A stretch of 64,000 nt of DNA from Opitutia bacterium (GTDB lineage Bacteria > Verrucomicrobiota > Verrucomicrobiia > Opitutales > Opitutaceae): the NCBI GenBank assembly GCA_947474365.1, contig CANJIU010000019.1, positions 53,832 to 117,831 on the forward strand, read 5' to 3'. The notes under the pieces are model-generated. The model was given only the letters and a program-made list of their open reading frames with translations. It did no database searches and was not told the origin of the DNA. Of this stretch, positions 36,939 through 45,131 are shown in pieces. The position numbers and the translations under genes are program-made. Position 1 is the first letter of the stretch; the number at the start of each line of letters is the position of its first letter.

Positions 36939-37831
36939 GGCTTCCGGCTCCACGCCTCGGGGAGCGCGTAGAAGACAAAGTAGTCGCTCATTCCATCGAT
37001 GGACGAGCGCCCGTAGGATTCGCACTGACCACTGAGTCCCAGCGTGTCGACCACGGCCTGGCTGACCATCGCGGTGGAGCCGAAACCCTTGGCGATTTTC
37101 TCACTGCGATGGAGAACGTTCACGGTGCTGCCGGTGATTTCCTCCCCGAGTTCGCTTCGGCTGAAGAGGACCGTGCCGAAGTGCGCAACCAGACGGAACG
37201 GAAGCGTGCTGCGGGGACGCCACGCTTCGATGGCTTTGAGGGCGGTGAGGACCTGGGCCGGTTTAGTGGTGTCGTTGGGCCAGAAGGCGATCAACGCGTC
37301 GCCGAAGTAGCCATTGATTTGGCCGCCGTTCTTTTCAATCAGCGGACGAAGTCCTGCGATCCAGGTTTGCATCTGCCGGAGGGCGGCCTCGCTGCCAATC
37401 TTGGCCGAGATGGCGGTCGAGCCGACGACGTCGATCAAAACGAGCCAACAGGTCCGCTCCTGGATTTGGTCGATCGCGATTGTCGTTTTGAGATCGGACG
37501 AGGTCTTTTCCGCGCTGAACCAGGAGCGTTTGCGGCGGTAGCGGAGCTTGACCGTGCCGAGGAGGATGTCGTCGCCATCGCGCAATGGCACCGGGCGGGT
37601 GACCGGGGCGCGGTTGAGATAGGTACCGTTGCGGCTGTGCAGGTCGCTCAGGAGGAATGCGCCGTCGTCGAACGAGATCAGGGCGTGGTGGCGGGAGAGT
37701 TCGGCGGCCTCGATCACAACGTCGTTGTCCTGCTGCCGGCCAATCGCACAACGCACCGGCAGAGGGAATGTACTGCCATTGGGCAGTTCCAACCAGGATT
37801 CCGGGAGCGGACGGGAAGCGGACGAACTCAT
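36935..37831 (-). CDS. FHA domain - class III adenylate/guanylate cyclase
   Basis: A 298-residue protein from ATG 37831 (a TTG at 37882 is less likely). The N-terminal FHA domain (about residues 12-95) has the full signature: IGRQQDND, SRHHALI, and SRNGTYLN for phosphothreonine binding. The class III cyclase domain (about 120-285) has the metal-binding aspartates in LIDVVGST and GYFGDALIAFW. The usual purine-specifying residues cannot be assigned by eye. I infer a soluble cyclase whose activity or partners depend on a phosphothreonine ligand, perhaps from the Hanks-type kinases of this organism. Its stop overlaps the ChaN-like gene start. Confidence 0.85.
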   Translation of the reverse strand: MSSSASRPLPESWLELPNGSTFPLPVRCAIGRQQDNDVVIEAAELSRHHALISFDDGAFLLSDLHSRNGTYLNRAPVTRPVPLRDGDDILLGTVKLRYRRKRSWFSAEKTSSDLKTTIAIDQIQERTCWLVLIDVVGSTAISAKIGSEAALRQMQTWIAGLRPLIEKNGGQINGYFGDALIAFWPNDTTKPAQVLTALKAIEAWRPRSTLPFRLVAHFGTVLFSRSELGEEITGSTVNVLHRSEKIAKGFGSTAMVSQAVVDTLGLSGQCESYGRSSIDGMSDYFVFYALPEAWSRKP

Positions 37832-37942
37832 CGGCGGCGAGCTTGGACGGTTGCGCGGCCCGGTGCAACCATCCGCCGACAAATGATTCCGCGGGAACAG
37901 GGGCGGACATAAACTGCATCGTGCGGAGCGGGGCGCCGGGCT

Positions 37943-40291
37943 TCAGCGATTCGTGGCCAGCGCCGCGATCTTCTCGCGCAGGTGCGTCACGCGGAGTTTG
38001 GATTCCGAATTGCGCACGGCCATCGCGTAGGCGGCGGGCTCGCCGACGATGAAGACCTTTTTCTTGCCGCGGGTGATCGCGGTGTAGAGCAGGTTGCGCT
38101 GCAGCATCATGAAATGCGCTTTCAGGAGCGGCACGATCACGACGGGATATTCGCTGCCCTGGCTCTTGTGGATGCTCACGCAGTAGGCGAGGGCGACGTC
38201 GCCCAGCTCGCCACGCGAGAACGTATGGCGGTCGCCGTCGAAATCAGCGTCGAGTGTGCCGGCGTCGGAGTCGACGCCCACCACTGAGCCGATGTCGCCG
38301 TTGAAGAGGTTTTTGTCGTAGTTGTTGCGGAGCTGGATGATTTTGTCGCCCGCGCGGTACTCGCCGCTGGTGGCGCGCAGACCACGGCGTGAACCAGCGG
38401 CGTTGAGGGCGAGTTGAAGCTGGAGGTTGAGGTTGCCGACGCCGGCGACGCCCTTGTGCATCGGCGCGAGGATCTGCACGTCGTTGATTGGATTGAACCA
38501 TTTCCAGTGCTGTGGCACGAACTCGGTGCAGATTTGGATGACCTTGCGCACGCAGTCGTCGGCATCGGCCGCGACGATGAAGGTGAGATCGCTCCAGGCC
38601 TGCGCGGCGCTCACCTCGGGCACGGCGGGAGGAAGCGAGGCTTCGCCGGAGTTGATCGCATGGGCGGTCGTGACAATGCCGCTCTGGTCCTTCTGGCGGT
38701 AGATGACGGAAAGGCGGGTGGTGGGGAGAAGAAGCTGAGAGCCGGAGGTGATTAGATCTTTGAGGACGTTGCCGGCGCCGACGCTCGGGAGCTGGTCGGT
38801 GTCGCCGACGAGGAGCAGATGCGCGCGCGACGGCACGGCCTGGAGCAGGGCGGAGGCCAGGCGGGAGTCGAGCATCGAGGCCTCGTCGACGATGAGGAAG
38901 TCGGTGGCGAGCGGAGTGTTTTCGTTGGCAACAAAGCCACCGCCGGCGGGATCGTACTTCAGGAGCCGGTGAATGGTGGACGCAAAACCGCCGGTGGTCT
39001 CGGCCAGCCGCTGTGCGGCGCGACCGGTGGGGGCCGCGAGGTGCACGCGGACTTTTTTCGCCTTCAGGATCTCGACGAGCGCGCGGAGGATGGTGGTCTT
39101 GCCGGTTCCGGGTCCGCCGGTGAGGATCGAGAACTTGGCGTTGAGCGCGCTCTTCAGGGCGGTGCGCTGCAGCTCCGCAAAGGCGAAGCCCGCCTTCTGT
39201 TCCGCCCACTGCACGGCGGCGTCGGCTTTGATCGGCGGCAGCCCGCTGGGCAGGCGGGTGAGCCGCGCGACGGTGGCGGCGATTTTTTGCTCCGCGCGAT
39301 CGTTGTGCGGAAGCTGGATGATGCCGGAGCCGGGGAGGGGTGAGGCGGCGACGTTAACTGGAGCCGCGACGCCCTCGTCGCGGTCGGAACGTGACGAGGG
39401 CGTCGCGTCCCCAGGGGCGGGCCAGTGTCGGACGAGGGCGTTGCTTTTGATCAGCGCCGCGATGCGGGCCTCGAGGTATTTGGACTCCGTTTCCAGCAGG
39501 GCGGCGGTGTAGTCGATGAGATCGGCCTCGCGATACGCGGTGTGGCCGTCCTCCTGCAGGGTCTCGAGAGCGTAGATGATGCCGGCGTCGAGCCGTGGAG
39601 GCGCGTCGTTGGCGAAGCCGAGGTTGATCGCGATTTTGTCGGCGGTCTTGAAGCCGATGCCCTCGATTTCACGGGCGGCCCGGTAAGGCTCGGTCGTGAG
39701 GATGCGTTTCGCCTCGGAGCCGAAATGCTTCACGAGCTTCACGCACTGGGAAGGCGTGACACCGTAGGTCTGGAGAAAAATGTAGAGTTCGCGCTCGGTG
39801 CGTTTGGAGTCCCAGGCCTGCTTGATCGCGGTGGCGCGTTTCTTCCCGATGCCGTCGACGTCGCGCAGCCGGCCGGATTCCTCGCTCAGGACGCGAAACG
39901 TGTCGGTGCCGAAGGCGTCGACGATCTTGTTAGCGTAAACCTTGCCGATGCCGGGGACCAGGCCGCTGCCCAGGTACTTGCGAATGCCATATACGCTGGC
40001 CGGCAACTCGCTGCGGAAACCGGCGATCTTGAACTGGGCGCCGTGTTGGGTGTGGTGCGACCATTCGCCCGTGAGGTGGAGCGTCTCGCCGCACTCGACG
40101 CCGGGGAGCGGGCCGACGATTGTCACGGCGTCGGGCCGGGACTTGGCATCGGCCGGGGCGGGCGCCGCGGTTTTCGCGGGCGAGTCGGGCCGGAACTCCG
40201 CGATGGTGTAGTGGTTCTCCTCGTTGAGAAAAATAATCCGCTCGACGACGCCGGTGAGCGTGGCGGAGGGAGGTCGGGAGGGGGCGGCCAC
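37943..40291 (-). CDS. recD2: ATP-dependent RecD2 helicase
   Basis: A 782-residue RecD2/TraA-type 5'-3' DNA helicase. The N-terminal OB-like segment (about 10-90) and helix-hairpin-helix region (LGSGLVPGIGKVYA, DVDGIGKKRA) mark RecD2 rather than RecD of RecBCD. Helicase motifs are complete: Walker A GGPGTGKTT near residue 393, Walker B IVDEAS, GDTDQLPSVGAGN, and the late VSIHKSQGSEYP. A linker at about 290-325 contains both arms of the 57-bp palindrome as peptides GDATPSSR and DRDEGVAAP, just before the helicase core. This insert is not expected in the family. It acts in the cytoplasm in DNA repair. Confidence 0.92.
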   Translation of the reverse strand: MAAPSRPPSATLTGVVERIIFLNEENHYTIAEFRPDSPAKTAAPAPADAKSRPDAVTIVGPLPGVECGETLHLTGEWSHHTQHGAQFKIAGFRSELPASVYGIRKYLGSGLVPGIGKVYANKIVDAFGTDTFRVLSEESGRLRDVDGIGKKRATAIKQAWDSKRTERELYIFLQTYGVTPSQCVKLVKHFGSEAKRILTTEPYRAAREIEGIGFKTADKIAINLGFANDAPPRLDAGIIYALETLQEDGHTAYREADLIDYTAALLETESKYLEARIAALIKSNALVRHWPAPGDATPSSRSDRDEGVAAPVNVAASPLPGSGIIQLPHNDRAEQKIAATVARLTRLPSGLPPIKADAAVQWAEQKAGFAFAELQRTALKSALNAKFSILTGGPGTGKTTILRALVEILKAKKVRVHLAAPTGRAAQRLAETTGGFASTIHRLLKYDPAGGGFVANENTPLATDFLIVDEASMLDSRLASALLQAVPSRAHLLLVGDTDQLPSVGAGNVLKDLITSGSQLLLPTTRLSVIYRQKDQSGIVTTAHAINSGEASLPPAVPEVSAAQAWSDLTFIVAADADDCVRKVIQICTEFVPQHWKWFNPINDVQILAPMHKGVAGVGNLNLQLQLALNAAGSRRGLRATSGEYRAGDKIIQLRNNYDKNLFNGDIGSVVGVDSDAGTLDADFDGDRHTFSRGELGDVALAYCVSIHKSQGSEYPVVIVPLLKAHFMMLQRNLLYTAITRGKKKVFIVGEPAAYAMAVRNSESKLRVTHLREKIAALATNR
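39358..39414. repeat. 57-bp palindromic repeat, full copy, in-frame inside recD2
   Basis: The left arm (about 39358-39382) and right arm (about 39390-39414) are near-perfect inverted repeats around a 7-bp loop. The core arms read CGCGACGCCCTCGTCGCG and its complement. It matches the copy at 62525-62581 over all 57 bp with few changes. It keeps the recD2 frame open on the minus strand. Confidence 0.9.
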
Positions 40292-40321
40292 GGGAGAAAA
40301 CTCTCAACGGCGAGAAACGCC

Positions 40322-40723
40322 TCAGGCGGACTGCCAGTCTTCGATCTTTAGACCGGGCACGCGGGAGAATTCGCGGACGTTGTGAGTGATGATCGTGGCA
40401 CCGAGGCGGAGTGCCTGGGCGGCGATGAGCGTGTCGATGGGGCCGATGCCCTTGCCCTGCTTCTCCAGACAAGAGCGCAGTCGCGCGTAGTGGGCGGCGT
40501 CCTCCCGGGTGAAAGGCTCGACGGGTAGACTCGCCACCATGGCCTCAAACTCCCGGCGGAATCGGTGTCCGGACAAATGATGAATGATACCGAATTCGCG
40601 CTCGGCGACGACGAGTGCGGAAAGACGCAATGAAGGAAATTCGGCATGAATTTTCGCGGTCAACCCCGGGTTTGTCCCCCGCAGAAAATTCGAAACCGCG
40701 TTGGTGTCGGGCAGAAAAATCAC
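40322..40723 (-). CDS. vapC: PIN-domain toxin (VapC type)
   Basis: A 133-residue PIN-domain ribonuclease. The start is taken at GTG 40723, which overlaps the antitoxin TGA by GTGA. GTG 40726 would give one more residue. Acidic PIN residues are visible: [10 protein letters not shown] near the start, the glutamate in VVAEREFG, and the aspartate in [11 protein letters not shown], ending with [13 protein letters not shown]. By family it cleaves RNA (often initiator tRNA or rRNA) when free of antitoxin. Expression is coupled to the antitoxin through the overlap. Confidence 0.9.
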   Translation of the reverse strand: MIFLPDTNAVSNFLRGTNPGLTAKIHAEFPSLRLSALVVAEREFGIIHHLSGHRFRREFEAMVASLPVEPFTREDAAHYARLRSCLEKQGKGIGPIDTLIAAQALRLGATIITHNVREFSRVPGLKIEDWQSA

Positions 40724-40956
40724 CACTCGCGAGGGCTGTCGGGCGTGGTATGGGGCGGAACATCGGGCAAATTGGGGCACGATCCCGCCAGCTTCATGAA
40801 CCGCGCGCGGCGCTCCTCGACATCGTCGTGCGGCGTGATCACCACGCCCTTTTTCGTGCGTCGCAGGGTGACGGTCTTGCCCGGGAAGCGGAACTCCTTT
40901 GGCAACCGGATTGCCTGGGAGCCGCCGGTGGTGAAGAGTTTGGCGGTTTTGGTCAT
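40720..40956 (-). CDS. vapB: AbrB/SpoVT-like antitoxin (VapB type)
   Basis: A 78-residue antitoxin with the swapped-hairpin AbrB fold: [20 protein letters not shown] then [16 protein letters not shown]. The remaining C-terminal tail is charged and proline-rich, as expected for the toxin-binding part. The gene precedes the PIN toxin with a 4-bp overlap, the normal order for vapBC. Two near-identical 8-bp boxes stand directly upstream of the start codon and are probably its own operator. Confidence 0.88.
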   Translation of the reverse strand: MTKTAKLFTTGGSQAIRLPKEFRFPGKTVTLRRTKKGVVITPHDDVEERRARFMKLAGSCPNLPDVPPHTTPDSPREW

Positions 40957-40975
40957 GTAGCTACGGTGTAGCTAT
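40957..40975 (-). promoter_or_regulatory. Putative VapB operator, two GTAGCTA boxes
   Basis: GTAGCTAC (40957-40964, itself palindromic) and GTAGCTAT (40968-40975) are spaced 11 bp apart, one helical turn, and abut the vapB start codon at 40956. Paired GTAGCTA(C) boxes are familiar as antitoxin binding sites. The position implies a very short or absent leader on the mRNA. Confidence 0.65.
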
Positions 40976-41001
40976 CGAAACCGGCGTCAAGGATGCGAAC
41001 C

Positions 41002-41142
41002 CTACTGGCGCTTCGACAGCGAGTCCGTGAGCTCGCGGATTTCGCGTCCGGCCTTGATGCCGAGGTAGAACACGAGAAACGCATACCACGCCACCGAAGC
41101 GAAGATCAGGGCGGTCCAGAACAGGACGAAGGGATCTTTCAT
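41002..41142 (-). CDS. 46-residue membrane peptide coupled to a sodium/solute symporter
   Basis: The ATG at 41142-41140 overlaps the TGA of the symporter (ATGA, 41139-41142). The 46-residue product is MKDPFVLFWTALIFASVAWY with one membrane helix (about residues 5-27), then a charged amphipathic tail (KAGREIRELTDSLSKRQ). Stop-start overlap, one helix and a charged tail fit the small accessory subunits known to accompany some SSS transporters. It is too short for ordinary gene calling. The role, stabilising or regulating the transporter, is inference. Confidence 0.65.
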   Translation of the reverse strand: MKDPFVLFWTALIFASVAWYAFLVFYLGIKAGREIRELTDSLSKRQ

Positions 41143-42647
41143 TTGGCGTTAGTCGGAGTGCGGGCCGGTTGCGGAGGCGTGAGCAGAGAACCGACGATCA
41201 TGCCGGCGAAGGCGAGACCGAACGAGGAGGCGCCGGCGATTTCCGGCGCGATTTGGTGAGATTTTTCCACGACTGCGTTCACGACGAGGAACGTGAGCGG
41301 GCCGATGGCACCGAGGATGAGCGCGGCAAAGGCGCCGGTGGCGTTCGCCCGGGGCCAGTAGAGCGCGGCGATCAACAGCGTGAAGACGCTGCCGATGTAG
41401 ATGTTGCCTGTGACGGCGAGGTAGTCCCACGCGTTGCCCGGAAGCTGGTACCACAGCCCGTAGAAGAGCAGAAAGACCGCAATTCCGAGCAGGAGCAGGC
41501 GGGTGAGAATCAGCTGGTGCTTGGGCGCGAGCGGCTTTTTCAGGCAGGGCATCACGAGATCGTTGTAGATGACCGTTTCCCACGTGAGCATATAGCCGCT
41601 GACGGTGGACATCTCGGCGGCGATCATCGCGGCGACGACGAGGCCGAGCAGTCCCATCGGCAGCAGTGTGCTGAGGTAGCTCGGCATCGCGGTGAGCGAA
41701 TTGAGTCCGGCGGGGAGGCCGCCGTGCTGGTTGAAATACACAAACGCGGCTGCGCCCCACAGCCCGGGTAGCGCGAATCGGCCAACAAAATAGAACGCTG
41801 AACGCGAGTACATGCGCCGGCCGGTCTCGGCGTCGGAGGCCGAAAGCACACGGCTGATCTGCGTCTGCCAGGTGGTGGAGCCAGCGATCTGAAACAGAAA
41901 CTGCCAGAGCAGATAGCCCCAGCCAAAACTCGAGGCGTGAAACGGATTGAAGGGATGCGCGGCCTTCGTGCCGTTGGCACTGCCCGCGGTCCATGCGGAA
42001 TTCAACCCTTCGATCAGGTTGCTCCAGCCGATGTGGCCCACGACGAGCAGCGAGGTCACGACGAGGCCGGTGCCGACCACGAGGAACTGGATGTAGTCCG
42101 TGACGAGTACCGAGAGCATTCCGCCGAACGCCGTGTAAAGGAGGACGAGTCCGAGGAGGATCGTCATGACCCATTCGAGATAATGCGCCGGCATCCCGGT
42201 GGCGTAGACGAGAAAATCGCCGCCGAGCCGCAGAAAAATCCCCATGTTCAGGAGCCCGCCCAGCGCAACAAAGAGCCCGGCGAGCCATCTCACCTTGGTA
42301 CTGAAGCGCTTTTCGAAGAGTTCTGGAATGGTCATCACCCCGGCCGTGCGCAGCGGCTCGATGACGAAGCCGGTGCGACCGACGATGAAGATCGCCAGCG
42401 CCATGAGGACGCCGATCGTGGCACCGGCGAACCCTTTTTCGTAACCGAGCTGCGCGGTGTACATCACCGTGACAAGCCCGAGCTCCGTCGCCGCCAGCGA
42501 CGTGATGCCGAGGTTCACGTGCACGGCGCGGCCCGCCACGGCGAAATCCTCCACGCCGCGCACATAGCGGCGCATCCACAGACCGGCGGAGAGGCAGACG
42601 GCGAGGTAGACGAAAACGATCAGCCAGTCGAGAGGAGCGAGTGACAT
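41139..42647 (-). CDS. Sodium/solute symporter (SSS family) 1
   Basis: A 502-residue membrane protein from ATG 42647 (MSLAPLDWLIVFVYLAVCLS), where the upstream in-frame extension is not protein-like. About 13 hydrophobic segments are spread over the length. SSS features include the TM1 start LDWLIVFVYLAVCLSAGLW, GRAVHVNLGITSLAATELGL, and the later FGGMLSVLVTDYIQF, typical of the sodium motif region. It probably imports a small organic solute or sugar with Na+, and specificity cannot be read from sequence. Its stop overlaps a small membrane peptide gene, and a second SSS gene lies 127 bp upstream on the same strand. Confidence 0.88.
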   Translation of the reverse strand: MSLAPLDWLIVFVYLAVCLSAGLWMRRYVRGVEDFAVAGRAVHVNLGITSLAATELGLVTVMYTAQLGYEKGFAGATIGVLMALAIFIVGRTGFVIEPLRTAGVMTIPELFEKRFSTKVRWLAGLFVALGGLLNMGIFLRLGGDFLVYATGMPAHYLEWVMTILLGLVLLYTAFGGMLSVLVTDYIQFLVVGTGLVVTSLLVVGHIGWSNLIEGLNSAWTAGSANGTKAAHPFNPFHASSFGWGYLLWQFLFQIAGSTTWQTQISRVLSASDAETGRRMYSRSAFYFVGRFALPGLWGAAAFVYFNQHGGLPAGLNSLTAMPSYLSTLLPMGLLGLVVAAMIAAEMSTVSGYMLTWETVIYNDLVMPCLKKPLAPKHQLILTRLLLLGIAVFLLFYGLWYQLPGNAWDYLAVTGNIYIGSVFTLLIAALYWPRANATGAFAALILGAIGPLTFLVVNAVVEKSHQIAPEIAGASSFGLAFAGMIVGSLLTPPQPARTPTNAK

Positions 42648-42774
42648 CGCGGGGGGCGGAGTGGAGGAGGCGAATGCGAACCGTGACGTGCCCGGTGCCG
42701 CAGGTGAAGCGGAAAGATCTGCTTCCGAACCTGCGCGCCCCATGGGCGAACCGATGCTCGGCGGGCGGCTCGGA

Positions 42775-44322
42775 TCAATTGCCCCGCTCGGCGCGGCGGC
42801 GGTCGAGCCAGCCCCAGAGGGTCATGGCCCGCGTTGCGGCCGGGTCGGCGGCAAACGGCAGGCTCGCGAGGTACCCGACCGTGAGCAGGACAACGTGCGC
42901 CACGACACCGATCAGCACTCCGGCCCAGGGAAAATTCCAGGCGCCGAAGTCCAGAACGCGGTCCTTGCCCGAGGTGAGCGTCGCGTAGGTCGTGAAGAGC
43001 AGGCACGCAGCAATGCCAATCGTGGCGCCGTGCCGGTTCGCGCGCGGGCTGAGAAAGGCGAGGAGGAACAGGCCCGCGAGACCGCCGCTGACGATCGACG
43101 ACGTGATGAACCAGAGTGAAAGCACGCGTTCGGATTTCCAGGCGATGATGACCGCGACCAACACGGCGAGCGCCCCGCAGATCGCCACGATGAGCTTGCC
43201 GACGAACAGACGATGCTGGTCGGTCGTGTTTGGACGAATCCGCCGGTAATAATCCTCGACGCCGACGACCGAAAGGCAGTTCAAATCCGACGACAGCATC
43301 GACATCGACGCGGAGAACAGCGCCGCCATGAAGAGGCCGGCGAGGCCGGGCGGAATCTTGGTCGTGAGGAAGTAGGGGAAAATTTTATCCGGCTTGTCCA
43401 CGAACGCCGGCAGCACCTCGTGCGAAAGCTGGTAGTAGGCCCACACGAGAGTGCCGATGAGCATGAAGAGCACCCACGCCGGCACGCAGAGCAACGCCCC
43501 GAGCGCGACGCCGCGGAGTGCGTCGCGGTCGTTCTTCGCGATGAGGTAGCGTTGGACGAGCGTCTGGTCTGCGACATATTTCTGCAGGTAAAAGAAGAAC
43601 CCGTAGAGCGACATCACCCAGATGCTGGACTTGCTTGTGAGGTTGAAGTCGACCGTGCCGAGGCTGAATTTGTTTTTCGACGCCGCGAGTTCGAACGCCG
43701 CACCGATTCCGCCCGGCATGTTGGCGCACAGCCACCCGAGACAGACTACGATGCCGATGACCTTGATGAAGCCCTGGATCACATCCGTCCAGATTACCGC
43801 CTCGATGCCGCCAATCACCGTGTAATAGATCGTGACGGCGCCCGTGGCGATCATGACGAAATAGATGTTCCAGCCCGTCATGCTGCTCACGGTGATCGCG
43901 AGCGTGTAGAACACGAAGCCCATCTTCGAAAAATGTCCCATCGCGAACGCAAACGCGCTGTAGGCGCGTGCGGTGTAGCCGAAGCGCTTCTCGAAATATT
44001 CATAGACGCTCATCCCGATCGCGTGCCGGAAAAACGGAATGATGACCGTGCCCACCAGAATCAGTACGCCGATCACCATGAAACCGGGCACGAGTTCGGA
44101 CCAGTTGCCCGCGTAGGACGAGCCGGGGTAGGCGATGAAGGTGATGCTCGTGATGAGCGTGGCGTAGATCGACACGCCCATCGCCCACGCCGGAATTGAT
44201 CGGCCGGCGACAAAGTACGCCTCGGTCGTCGTCTGCCGGCGGGCGAACGAGCGGCCGACCAGCAGCATCGCGACCATATAGACGATGATGATGGTGATAT
44301 CCAACCAACGCAGGGAATTCAT
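42775..44322 (-). CDS. Sodium/solute symporter (SSS family) 2
   Basis: A 515-residue SSS transporter from ATG 44322 (MNSLRWLDITIIIVYMVAM). It has 13-14 hydrophobic segments. Family signatures include GRSIPAWAMGVSIYATLITS and the IYYTVIGGIEAVIWTDVIQG stretch. It is clearly paralogous to the downstream symporter in layout but only distantly similar, so the substrates probably differ. The frame extends upstream over non-protein-like sequence toward the HAD gene. No catabolic partner genes are adjacent, so specificity is open. Confidence 0.9.
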   Translation of the reverse strand: MNSLRWLDITIIIVYMVAMLLVGRSFARRQTTTEAYFVAGRSIPAWAMGVSIYATLITSITFIAYPGSSYAGNWSELVPGFMVIGVLILVGTVIIPFFRHAIGMSVYEYFEKRFGYTARAYSAFAFAMGHFSKMGFVFYTLAITVSSMTGWNIYFVMIATGAVTIYYTVIGGIEAVIWTDVIQGFIKVIGIVVCLGWLCANMPGGIGAAFELAASKNKFSLGTVDFNLTSKSSIWVMSLYGFFFYLQKYVADQTLVQRYLIAKNDRDALRGVALGALLCVPAWVLFMLIGTLVWAYYQLSHEVLPAFVDKPDKIFPYFLTTKIPPGLAGLFMAALFSASMSMLSSDLNCLSVVGVEDYYRRIRPNTTDQHRLFVGKLIVAICGALAVLVAVIIAWKSERVLSLWFITSSIVSGGLAGLFLLAFLSPRANRHGATIGIAACLLFTTYATLTSGKDRVLDFGAWNFPWAGVLIGVVAHVVLLTVGYLASLPFAADPAATRAMTLWGWLDRRRAERGN

Positions 44323-44438
44323 GGGGAGGGGCGGACGGGAAAGCCCGTACATCCAACGATCCGTTCGCCGGCTGGCGAGCCGATTGTTCCGTTTGGCCCG
44401 CGGCGGCCTCGCGCGGAACGCGGTCGACCGGCAGCGTG

Positions 44439-45083
44439 TTACCGCGCCAGCGCCGCCTGCAGGTCGAACAGATTGGGAAACACTTCGTCGGCTCCCGCCG
44501 CGCGCAGTTGCGCGGCGTCGTGCGTGCCGGTGGTCACGCACCAGCAGGGAAAGCCGCCGTTGTGCGCGGCCTGCACATCGAACGGGGAGTCGCCGACCAG
44601 CATCGTCGTTTCAGGGCGGGCCCCGAGGTTTTGGAGTGCATAGGCGGCGAACTCCGGCTGCGGTTTCAGCCACGGCGTATCCTTGGCGGCAAAGAAGCCG
44701 CGCAGGAAGGGGGTGACACCAAGGTGTTCACATACCAGTCGCGCGTGATCGCCGCGTTTGTTGGTGAAGACCGCCAGAGTGACCCCGGCGGTCTGCTGCG
44801 CCCGCAGCAGTTCCAACGTGCCGGGCATCAGCGCGGCATCCTCAAGCAGGATTTTGTCGGCGTAGGCGATATGCAGCTTCACTGCGGCCTGGAGCTGGTC
44901 CTCGCGCACAAAGTGACGCATGGCGTTTTCCAAGCCGCCGCCCACCGCGCGGTGCACCTGTTCCATCGTTGGCTCCGGCAGCCCGAACTGCGGCAGCACC
45001 CACTGATAACAGCGATGGATGGTGGTGAACGCATCGACGATCGTGCCGTCTAAATCCAGGAGAATGGTCTGAAATCGTGACAT
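44439..45083 (-). CDS. HAD-family phosphatase (phosphoglycolate phosphatase-like)
   Basis: A 214-residue HAD hydrolase from ATG 45083. The motifs are complete: I LLDLDGTIVD, II AVFTNKRG, III lysine in WLKPQPE, IV MLVGDSPFDVQAA. An alpha-helical cap (about residues 20-80) places it among Gph/PGMB-like enzymes. The substrate might be phosphoglycolate or a sugar phosphate. It is divergent from the Mla operon, with only 48 bp between start codons, so the promoters are interleaved. Confidence 0.88.
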   Translation of the reverse strand: MSRFQTILLDLDGTIVDAFTTIHRCYQWVLPQFGLPEPTMEQVHRAVGGGLENAMRHFVREDQLQAAVKLHIAYADKILLEDAALMPGTLELLRAQQTAGVTLAVFTNKRGDHARLVCEHLGVTPFLRGFFAAKDTPWLKPQPEFAAYALQNLGARPETTMLVGDSPFDVQAAHNGGFPCWCVTTGTHDAAQLRAAGADEVFPNLFDLQAALAR

Positions 45084-45131
45084 ACGGGATGGAGATTTGA
45101 TTTGGCGGCACGCGGTGTCACCAGTGAAGTG

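Noticed and set aside
40720..40780. Longer VapC start at 40780
   Set aside because: It would overlap vapB by 61 bp and adds non-PIN sequence; the GTGA overlap start is typical.
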